A DNA stretch of 64,000 nt from Myxocyprinus asiaticus (lineage: Eukaryota > Chordata > Actinopteri > Cypriniformes > Catostomidae), in the NCBI RefSeq assembly GCF_019703515.2, contig NC_059347.1, positions 18,684,001 through 18,748,000 of the forward strand, given 5' to 3'. How positions within the stretch are numbered: the first letter of the stretch is position 1; each line of letters begins with the position of its first letter. The notes below the pieces were generated by a model. It was not told the origin of the DNA, made no database searches, and saw only the letters and a program-made list of their open reading frames with translations. This document shows positions 45,901-57,900 of this stretch, piece after piece. The position numbers and the translations under genes are program-made.

Positions 45901-48900
45901 GGGAATCTCTATTGTGGCAGGATGAGCAAGAAACAGACACAGTGGGTGTGGCGTCAAACCTCGGAGAGGCATTTATTGGAAATAATAATAAAAATAACAT
46001 GATCATAAAAGGGGAAAATAAAGTGTCCAGAGTGAATAGTGTTCATAACAAAGGGGGAATCTGGCATCCTCGCGGTGAGACGGGGCTCCGTGAAGGGCAG
46101 GGTAGTGTCTGTGGAATGACCCAGGCATGAGCTGGGTCCATCGGCCACTCACGCTCCCCTCCAGGGTCAATGGCAAAAGGGGTGGCGGCATCCTTGGCAG
46201 CCTGACTTCCCCGGCCCGCGGCAGGTGAGAGGGGAAGGCGGCCCAGCCTCTAGCCCATCGGCCGCGACGTGAGCTGTTCTCCCCTGGCGACTCATTTAAT
46301 CCATCTGGGGGTCTGAGGAGCGGGTCCGGCGGTGCATCAACTCATCCGAACCCTCCCGGCGTCCTTGGCAGCCTGACAACCCAGGCCCGCGGCAGGTGAG
46401 AGGGGAAGGCGGCCCGGCCTCTAGCCCATCGGCCGCGACGTGAGCTGTTCTCCCCCGGCGACTCATTTAATCCATCCGGGGGTCCGAGGAGCGGGTCCGG
46501 CAGTGCATCCACTCATCCAAACCCTCCTGGCGTCCATCCTTGGCAGCCTGACATCCCAGGCCCACGGCAGGAGAGAGGGGAAGGCGGCCCGGCCTCTAGC
46601 CCATCGGCCGCGACGTGAGCTGTTTACCCTGGCGACTCATTTAATCCATCCGGGGGTCCGAGGAGCGGGTCCGGCAGTGCATCCACTCATCTGAACACTT
46701 CCGGCATCCATCCTTGGCAGCCTGACATCCCAGGTCCGTGGCAGGTGAGAGGGGAAGGCGGCCCGGCCTCTAGCCCATCGGCCACGACATGAGCTGTTCT
46801 CCCCGGCGACTCATTTGATCCCTCCGGGGGTCCGAGGAGCGGGTCTGGCGGTGCATCCACTCATCCGAACCCTCCCAGCTCTGGTCCTGGGCATGCGAGG
46901 ATGCCAGTGTGTGCACACATGGAGATTTGAAGCCGGCTCCCCGAGAAGAGGTGCGCTCTGTGTTTTAAAGACAGCAGTGATGAAGCATTATTCACATCAG
47001 GTGTGCTTTATTCACCGCTGTCAGAATGAGACTTGTTAATTATGCACCTCTTCTCGCTCTCCTGCCCAACTTCCATTGAAAGCCTGGCTGAAGGGCGGCC
47101 CTAAGAGGTGGGGCGACGATGACGAGCTGGAGGGGCGGATCATTCCGCCGCACTATGTAGTAGGCAAATTGAGAAAAGCGGTTGAAAAACACCCATCCCA
47201 GTTTGAAAATGCCCACTGATTGGGACAGGCCTGAAGGGTTGGTGGAATTCTATTTTAAGTGTGAGGTAGTTGTTTTACCTGAGTTGATGTTTGGTGTGCA
47301 CCAGCTGTTTGGCGCTGTCTTGAGTTCTCTGTTCAATCTCCATCAGCTCTCGCTCCATCTCTCCCACCTGACTCCTGGCCTCATAATAGCACTGCATGTT
47401 CTCTTTAGTCTTCAAAGACACACATATTACATTGTTAGCATTTTTTCCATCAGGAAGTTGATTCATACATGTAAAATGTGGAGAGACTAATGTCTAACCT
47501 TGACTCTTGTGTCTCTGAGCTCCATCTCGGCCTCTAGCAGCAGTCTGTCAGCCTCTCTGAGCTCTGCTCTGCGCTTCATTAGAGTCTTCTCCACACACTC
47601 CACTTCTCCCTACACACACTGTTCCTCTTCTGCAAGAGAGATGGGGCTTTCTTGCAAACTCTTGATGAACCAAACAGTTGAAAGGCACAAAACAAGCACT
47701 TTCTATTTTTTGGATTTTTCCCTTTTTTCTCCCAATTTGGAATGCCCAATTCCCAATATGCTTTTAAGTCCTTGTGGTCATGTAGTGATTCACCCCAGTC
47801 TGGGTGTCAGAGGACAAATCCCAGTTGCCTCCGTGTCTGAGACCATCAATCCACGCATCTTATCACGTGGCTTGTTGAGCGCGTTGCCATGGAGACATAG
47901 TGCATGTGGAGGCTTCACGCCATCCACCGTGGCAACCATGCTCAACTCACCATGAGAACGAACCACATTATAGTGACCATGAGGAGGTTACCCCATGTTA
48001 CTCTACCCTCCCTAGAAACCGAGCCAATTTAGTTGCTTAGGAGACCTGGCTGGAATCACTCAGCACGCCCTGGGATTCGAACTAGCGAACTCCAGGGGTG
48101 GTAGCCACCGTCTTTACCACTGAGCTACCCAGGCCCCACAAAACAAGCTCTTTGAAATAATTTGTGTGTTTATATTGAGTACTGTTATGCTGACTAACGT
48201 GTGGCGCCTCAGTGTGTGGACAGTCCTGCGCAGGTGTTTGATTTCCTGCTGTAACTCTGCTGTCTCTTCCTGCAGTGTGAGCTGCTCTTTCTCACCGTTG
48301 GCTCTATCAGCCCACTCCTCTTTCATTTTGCACTCCGCCTGCTTCAGATCTCGCTCCTGCAACACAAATAAAAACAACTGATTGATCATAAGATGGTGAT
48401 TAAATGTTACTCTTTATAGGAATTTGGAGAACTTAACATAAATCAATGGATCATGATGTTAAAAAAAAGTCCAACATAAAACATTCATATTGCACATTAA
48501 TACAGTATTTAGTGTAATATCACAAAGCATGACATCCCAACAAAACGAATCTGGAAATAACACTGCTTAAAGGATGTTGACAGCATCTGTAACATGCTGT
48601 CGATTGGCACAGAAAATTATTTGAAAACAAAAATCATGTTTACAGTAATGCATTTATAATGGAAGTCTATGGTGTGATCATAAAGGCAAAGGAATAAATA
48701 GTAATAAAAATAATCACACAGTTTGGAAATTACAGACATAACACTTTAAACATTATAAAAAATTAAAAATAAATAAATAAACATTATATCTTGTCTGTGT
48801 AAACTTGTATCCAATTTCTTTTAACTCTTTCCTTTCATGTCCATGTAACTTTCCCAGTAACTTTCACATGATACGCACAAGAATACCAGAAAGAGATGTG

Positions 48901-51900
48901 ACATCACTATCCGTAAAGCACTGTTTACATTATGAAAATAATGCTGGTTAAAACCCTAAGTTCATCCACCTTGAAAAATAGTCCCACTGCAAAGGATTAT
49001 CAAGACAACTGTACACATCAAATAATAACCATTCTTTTCTCAGACATGTGATTGGCAAAGAAAAAAAAAAAGGAAAAAAAAAAGAGGAACATTTACCGAG
49101 CAACCTCTGACCATTTTTGGAGGATTTCAATTCTTGAACACATAGGTGTTAATGAACACAAAACTACTCAAATGGAGTGCAGAAGTTATGAAACTGGGAA
49201 TTTTTTTTATGTCTATTTAGCCTGTTTTTCTGTCTTCTGACACCTGCATACAGGCATATTTACAGAAAACAATTGAATGATCAGTGCAGGACCAATAAGC
49301 GCAAACCTAATAACCTATTCTAAACAAAATTCACCGAGTAAAAGTTACCTGGTTAAACATTCAGGACATTGCTGAAAATAATTAACAGGTAAGCAAGGCA
49401 GAAAAGTTGTGCATATTGTGCGACTTGCATTAGATACACTGCCATTCATAAGTTTGGGGTCACTTGACTGAAATGTTTCTCATGATCTTAAAAATCTTTT
49501 GATCTGAAGGCGTATGCTTATATGTTTGAAATTAGTTTTGTAGACAAAAATATAATTGTGCCAACATATTAATTTATTTAATTATAAAACTAAAAATTTA
49601 ATAAAAAAAAAAAATGGATGATTGGACGAATAATTAAGAAAGCAGCCAATAAGTGCCAACATGATGGGACCCTTCAATACTGTTTAAGCATCAGGTGATA
49701 CCTCAAGAAGTTGAGAAATGTCAAGTGTATTTCTGCAAATTCTAGGCAAAGGGTGACTACTTTGAAGATGCTAAAATATAACACAGTTTTGATTTATTTT
49801 GGAATTTTGTTTAGTCACAACATAATTCACATAGTTCCATTTATGTTCTTCCATAGTTTTGATGACTTTACTATTATTCTAAAATGTGAATATAATAATA
49901 ATAATAATAAAGAATAAGTAAGTGACCCTAAACTTTTGAGTGGTAGCGTATACTACAAAATATTACAGCTGTTCACTCAAGAAAGTTATCCAATATCAGT
50001 TATGATAAAAAAAAAAAAAAGCTAGGTTAGAAATATTGCCCTGTGAGAAACATAAACCTAATATATTATTCTAAAACATGACATCCACTCACAGAATAAC
50101 CACTTTAACAGCTGGCATTTCTTTGAAAATTAGCCTACTTGATGAACTGCCAGGGTAAAATACATTTTTGTTGAGCGAAATTAACAACATGTCAACGTGG
50201 TCCAGTGACAGATGAGACCTGGCTCACTTGCGTAGCATTGCGATCCCCATTATAAACAATGATGCTGTTTACACTGGAAGCATCCTTTGCAGTATGTTGC
50301 GTCGGCAATAAACGGATGCCCCATCTATTTCGTGCTGCACACACTGGCACTCCTGCCAGCAAGACAAATGGACCAGTTTAGAACGTTTGCTTTGTCCAGT
50401 GTAGACAGCTGTTGCGTCACGTAGTGTCAGCAGACGCACCTGGAGTAGACAGGTGAGGCGATTAAACCCTGAGCTTGAAAAAGTCAATTCGGATGGAACA
50501 ATAAAGCCTTTGTTCACACCGCAGCTGAATGTAAACCAAATCAGAATTTTCACTCACATGTGACACAAAAAAGTTGGACTAAAGTGTGAAAACACTCATA
50601 GGAACTTGAGTTTCGCAACTCTGCTTCCCACAGCATGACCAGTGATCCCCACTGATACTTTGCTTTTCTTGTGAGAGGACATTTTCCTGCGAGTGCCGCC
50701 AGCAGGCTGGAAGCAGCATGTCTTCTCACTCGTGAGTCGTGGCACGTGCCGAAAAATGCAACATTGAAAGTGCTACAGCAGCATTTGCTTCATGCATTAC
50801 ACTTGAATGACTTGAATGAACTTGTTTGGGTGAAGCTATCAAGAGTGTACTGTTTATATTAACGCCTGATGAGATATTGCACCCCCCCCTTTTTTTTTTT
50901 ACGGATTTACACAATTCACGTGGGTCACACTTTTAGATCGGAAAAGACGGAATTCTGTATTAATGCGGAAAAATCACATCCGTGTTTACTTAATAATTAA
51001 TGTACTAGTACATCTAATGTACTAAAGTCTAATGTGTTCATGACTGAAATCTCTCACCAAGTCCTGATGTCCAGGCACATTACAGTGCAGTGTTCCATTG
51101 GGCACCAGGGGTATAGTAAGATTGCTGGGAGCGGGCCCGTACACCATCCAGGCTCCATCAAGGGGCGGCCCATAAAGGAATGTACTTGAGCCAATGGGAA
51201 GGCCAGATACAGGGCGACTGTAGATAACTGAGCCTGGAGGAAGAGCAGTACCATCAGGTTGAGTTAATGCAGCAGAACCTGAGGGAGGAGTGAAGCGTGG
51301 CCCAGACACACCCTCCATATCACTCTCTCTTCCACTGTCTCTGCACATCTGAGCATCTGAGAAGACAAACACATGTATATATAATAAATAATATAAATAT
51401 TATAAATAATAATAAAGTGTAATGTATTATACATAATACATAATAAAGTGTATAGTATAATATATCTATATATACAGCTCTGGATTTACTATTTATAGGT
51501 TGTGTTTGAGTATCGGTGATGATCTGGAGGAGTTTCAGCAAGGCTGGAATCAGGCAGATTAATCTTTGTGAAGGAAGCATGAATCAAGCCACATACAAGG
51601 TTATCCTGGAAGAAAACTTTCTTCTTTCTGCTCTAACAATGCTCCCCAACTCTGAGGATTGGTTTTTCCAACAGGACAATACTCCATGCCACACAGCCAG
51701 GTAAATTAAGTTGTGGATGGAGGACCACTGGATCAAGACCCTGTCATGGCCAGCCCAATCTCCAGACCTGAACCCCATTGAAAACCTCTGAAATGTGATC
51801 AAGAGGAAGATGGATGGCCACAAACCATCAAACAAAGCCAAGCTGCTTGAATTTTTGTGCCATGAGTGGATTAAAGTCACCCAACAGCAATGTGAAAGAC

Positions 51901-54900
51901 TGGTAGAGAGCATGCCAAGACGCATCAAAGCTGTGATTGAAAATCACCAAATGCTGATTTCTGAACTCTTCCTAAGTTAAAACATTAGTATTGTGTTGTT
52001 TAAAAATTAATATGAACTTGTTTTCTTTTGAAAACATATTTTTTGTTATTCTGACCAGTTGTCATTTTCTGCAAATAAATGCTCTAAATGACAATATTTT
52101 TATATGAAATTTGGGAGAAATGTTGCCAGTACTTTATAGAATAAAACAAAAATGTTCATTTTACTCAAACAAATAACTATAAATAGTAAATCCAGAGAAA
52201 CTGATAATTTTGCAGTGGTCGCTTAATTTTTTCCAGAGCTGTATGTATATATACAGTTTATATACACCGACCGTTGGTGCCAGATGGGCTGGTTTGAGTA
52301 TTTCTGTAACTGCTGATCTCCTGGGATTTTCCCGCACAACAGTCTCTAGAATTTACTCCGAATGGTGCCAAAAACAAAAAACATCCAGTGAGTGGCAGTT
52401 CTGTGTATGGAAACACCTTGTTGATGAGAGAGGTCAACAGAGAATGGCCAGACTGTTTCGAACTGCAAAGTCTACGGCAACTCAGATACCGGTTTGTACA
52501 GTTGTGGTGAGAAGAGTATCATCTCAGAATGCTATTCTGAGATGCGGGTTGGCGCTGTTTTGGCAGCACAAGGGGAACCTTCACAATATTAGGCAGGTGG
52601 GTTTAATGTTGTGGCTGATCAGTGTATATCATATAAAATATGATTATTTTATATAGTGCCTTTCGATAAACTTAAAGTCGCCTTACAAATCCAAAAATAC
52701 AAGAAATTCAACTTTAAAGAATATCCTATTTTTTGGACCATTGTGACATATTAGAAGACAATTAAACATAATTCACATCCAAATCCTTATTACCCTTAAA
52801 AACAAAAACAAAAAACAATGAAGATTATCTAAATTGTAAAGTAAATTTGTTAAGTACAATTGTGAGTATACATCATGGTAGCATTTGTTATACTTAATTT
52901 AACTTATGCAGATTTTAGTATTTTTTTAAAGAAATGTGTACGACAGTATTTTCAATGGGATTCTACACATTATGGAGAATTTGGGGGGTGGGGGTGCAAT
53001 TCATGTGCTGAACTGTCCTAAAAATTATGTTGCAAAATTGGATAGAAAGAATCGGAGCTAGAGGCACTTGCCTCTCCTTCCATGAGTATGTGGATGTGGG
53101 GAGTAGACCCAGTATCCTCCATTAAGAAGGGGTCTTCTCTCCCTGTGTGCTCTCTGGCTGGACTGCCGGCCTCTCTCAGGGGAATGAGGATGCACAGAGC
53201 CCAATCCTGAGTCATGTGTGCCCTGAGATCCCAGACTAGGAGCCTGAGGACAAAAAACATGCTGATTACTGTTTAAAACTGGTACTGGTGAAAAAATAAA
53301 GTCATTTTCAAGTGTATTCCTTCACTAATGCTAATACAACATTTGAAATATGATTGCTTACAATTTCAGTAGGTGATACATAGAACCAATATCCTGTGTT
53401 TGGCATGGGATATCCTAAACTGGACAGATAGTTATTCTGTTGCATCAGAGTCTCCCTCAGGGCTCCAATCTCTTCCTGCAGCTCTTCCAGGCTGCCATTG
53501 TTAACTAAACAAACCACATAAAACATATTAATAAATATAATGATCAGCCACTGATATTTCACTAGATGAAAATATCAGTGGTGCTTGCCTTCACAAAACT
53601 TGCAGCTAAAATGCAACGGTGTTGTGGGTGGTTGCCAGGGTGCTGTTATACTGAGGTTTTCTGAGTGTTATTTTTAATGTGCTGCTATGCAGTTGCTAGG
53701 GTGTTCTGGGTGGTTGCTTACTGGCCCAAGTCAAAAGAGCCCACCTCCAAGTCTCTATGATTGTCAGATTTCTAGATATGGCTTGGGTCCCTCCTTTAGT
53801 GTACGTCTATGGGACTTATTTGCCTGTTTTATGGTCTGCCAGGTAAAAATCTGATCACTCAGGAAAGTGATAGCACACCTCTCCTCAAAAAGCCTCATGA
53901 TTTGATGTATTATTCATGTCCGTAGCATAGTGCAGGTGGTCTAACAACCCAAACTTTAACATTAAACCCAAGAGACTGTTTGGCATGAGACGGACCACTT
54001 CTATTAAAATTAATGGGAGAAATTGGAACGCCCAATATGGCAGATGTAGAAAAGGAAGTCCTGCCTTAAAGGTAAAAGAGACAATCACCTTTTAGATACA
54101 GATATTGCCTGTCAGTCAATTTGAGAATGTGCTTGCGCATTAGCTAGACATCATTTTTTAGCGTTATCTCAGATAAAGAGGCACAATTAATGATACCACT
54201 GTTGTCAGATTTTACTGCTGATTTAAAATATGATATTTGATCACAATCTGGACCAACCGTTTTGGACATTTTGGTCTTTCCCCATACAAGTATGACAAGA
54301 TAGGAGCTGTACTTTAATGCCGTTTGCATCCATAGAAAATAGCTGCCCGAGAGCTTCCAAAGATGGCCGCCGATTGGACTGACTTGCCTTGAAATGGACT
54401 TTGAAAAACCTTAAAAAACTCTAAGTATGAGCAATACCTTAGCAAGCACAATTAATAATAAATGTGAGGATCAGCACTTAGAGTTGTTACAATGTTCTGT
54501 AAAATTTGCTCTTTTATAAAGCTTTTATAATGGCAATTGGCAAACAAACCTTCTTTGGCTTGAGCTAGTCTATCTCTAAAGCGTTTGGTCTGGGCCTGTT
54601 GTCTTTTCAGGGTTTGGCTTAATCTGTCCAGTTCTTGATGTTGAATGCTGGAGTTTGGGACACCGTGGGGATGCCCATCTGTCTCATGAGCCTACCAAAT
54701 AAGAGAAACCAGCAAGAAGACATTAACAAACTGACAGTACTAAACCAAGTCTTTATGAAGATTTTGAGTAGATTCATTACCTTATCACTCAAAAGCCTCT
54801 GAAGAACCTGGATCTCTGCTTCGGCATGAGCCAGATCCTGCATGGCTTGAGCTGCCTGGATCCTGGTGCACTCCAACTCTTCTGCATTCTACAGAAACCC

Positions 54901-57900
54901 AAACACACACACCATCTCCACCAGTGAACTTTTCTCAAATTTATATTACATCTGAAAGTTCTGAAGTAGTCCACCCCATGTCTTACCACTGCTTTCTCCA
55001 CATGAATTTTCTCCACAGTACTGTGATGTTTTTCTTTTGCTGCATTTAGTTGTTGAGCAGCCATTCTGTCAGCAGTGGAGAAAGATCTCCTGAGTGCCTG
55101 CAACTCCAGTTTGAGAGACTCAATCTGTTCCTGAGTCTGAGTCTCCTCAGCCTTCATCTAGAAACACACAAACCACCAATACAGAACTGGTTAATGCAAT
55201 CCGTACAAAGTGAATGAACGTAGTACAATTGTGCATAAATACTCCATTTAAAAAGTTCAGCTTTAGACTCTTTGGATGCTTGGGGATTATTCAGAACATT
55301 TTACATTGTATTTTTCAGATTGTGGAGTCATGCAGGTCTTTGCATGTTATTTAGGGTCCTTTGTGAAAATTTTAAAAAAGTGTGTTGGCTTGTTATAGTT
55401 CCCAAAAGATAACATTAGTTTTTGAAACTGTTAAAGTCAACATGAAATGTCATTCACAACCCATTTTACTTCAGTAATGTGATGTATTTCTTAGTGAAAC
55501 AGGTTATTCAACAATAAAAAAAAAATTAACTTGATATGATCTATCAGGAATTGATTGATCCATAACATGGTTTGCATTGATTTTGGAAGTTATTAATACA
55601 TTTTAATGAAAATGTATAAGGAAACTGGTAACACTTTACAATAAGGTTCCATTTGTTAACATTAGTTAAACACATTAGTTAACATAAACTAACAATGAAC
55701 AATACTTTTACAGCATTTAATAATCTTGGTTAATGTTAAAAAAACATTTACTTTTTTTTTGGGGGGGAGGCTCAATCCGGGTGGCAGAGGACAAATCTCA
55801 GTTGCCTCCGCATCTGAGACCGCCAACCCACACATCTTATTACATAGCTTGTTGAGTGCGTTGCCATGGAGACATAGCGCATGTGGAGGCTTCCACCACG
55901 GCATCCACGCTCAACTCACCACGCGCCCCACTGAGAACGAACCACATTATGGTGACCACGAGGAGGTTACCCCATGTGACTCTAGCCTCCCTAGCAACTG
56001 TGCCAATTTGGTTGCTTAGGAGACCTGGCTGGAGTCACTCAGCACACCCTGGGATTTGAACTAGTGAGCTAGCGAACTCCAGGGGTGGTAGCCAGCGTCT
56101 TTTACCACTGAGCTACCCAGGCCCCCCAAAAAACATTTACTAATAAATTTACAGTTAAAGTTGTAGTAGTTAACATTGGTTAAGACACTATGAACTAACA
56201 TAAACTAACACTGAACAATTATATTTTTATTAACTAACATAAACTAGGGTTAATAAATGCTGTAAAACAAATCTATTGTTAATTGTTTGTTCATGATACC
56301 TAATGCATAAACTAATGTTAACAAATGGAAACTTATTGTAAAATGTTACCAGGAAACATCTTTTTTCTTCTCTTTGGAATAATGTGCACTGATGAATTGT
56401 GCACAATAAGACCTGGAAATGTAAGAAAGTAAACAGGGTAAATTTTGACTTCATGTTGACTTCAGGTGTTATAATTCAGCAATGAAAGAGGAAATCAGGA
56501 AGGAGGCAATTATATTGTACTGCACTAACCTAAAGAGTGCAAAGACAATAAATCTAGATATATAAAGTTGAATAAGGTAATTTCTATGTTTATAGCACCT
56601 GTTTATCCTGTTCTTCTAATTCAGTAAGCAGGCGATCCCTTTCGATTTCTGTTTCCTCCACACGTTGCAGCACCAAGTACTGCTGCTCATGAGCGTCTTC
56701 TAGCTCCTCCCTCAATCTGCGGAGCTCCGACTCCTCACCCCGCCTCTCTGCTGACTCCTGGAATCAAACACAGGGAAATAAGCATCACATCATACTAGGT
56801 GTGATGTTGGCGTAATTGTGCATTTAAGCATTAGAAACGACAATGCAAAAAAGTCAATTATGACCTCACAAATTCAGCTCACCTGAGTCTGTTCCACCTG
56901 GTATCTCTCTTGGTACTTCCTGAGTCTCTCTTTGAGGGACCTCATCTCTCCGGTGAGTCTGTCCTGACTGCGCTGGGCCTCGTCTCTATCTCTCTGAGCA
57001 GCAGATACCACATGATGCAGCTCCTGTTGCAACTCCACGACACTCTTATTCACAGCTTCACCAAGGTCTTCAAGTCTGGTGCAATAGGATGGAAGACAAC
57101 ATCTCTAAATCTCTGATGGATCAGTAGCCAGACAATCCACTTTAATTTTAATCAGATGTAAGGATCTAACAAACCTCTGTCCCTCTTGTCCTGTAGCTAT
57201 GCCTCTTCTCAGCTCTTCTAAATGATTAACCACACGCTCTGGGCACAGAAACTTGTTCCTGACCTGCTCCAAATCACTCTGAAGAGTATCTACCCTCTTT
57301 TTAAAGGAGTCACTCTCCTCCTGTAAAAGATATCAGTGATTCAAACTAGAGGTTGACTGAAGGTGGATTTTGCCAATACAGGTGTTGCAAAAGGCAGATA
57401 ACCAATTAATCGGTCGATAGTTTTTAAAATCCATTTATAGAATGAAAAAAATTAAGTTCTTAGACTTTCTTTACAATGACGGGCACAGACACAGATGCTA
57501 CAAGAGGCCAAAATGAATAAAATCCCAGATGCAGTTTATTGTTCAACCAAAATCCCAATTACAACCAGAAAAATGAAGATTTGGTGCATCATACGGGAGT
57601 CTACAAGCAAAAAGTGAAAGCGACAGAGTCTGTAATAAAACACGAACCAACATCAGCTTGGCTTTTCAGAGGTGGCGACAACTCCGAGTTCTGAAAGGAT
57701 TTAAAAGTGACCCAGAGATGACTTTTTTCTTACTCAACAGGTAAGATATTTAATTGATATGGTTTATGTATAATTGTGTAATCACACACATCTGTGTGTG
57801 TGAGTGTGTAGTGAAATACAATAATTATACTGTAATCGGTGCAGAACTTTTCACTTGCTAGCACACATGTGTATTTTCTTTACAACGGCAATAATTTATA

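Noticed and set aside
46440..47039. GC-rich frames with repeated HLIHPGVRGAG.
   Set aside because: Produced by the 175-bp minisatellite, not a repeat protein.
53018..53260. Alternative frame of the cntrl exon at 53243-53068 (MEDTGSTPHIHILMEGE).
   Set aside because: The preceding exon ends in phase 0, which selects the frame containing GGYWVYSP; the other frame needs a phase that no neighbour supplies.
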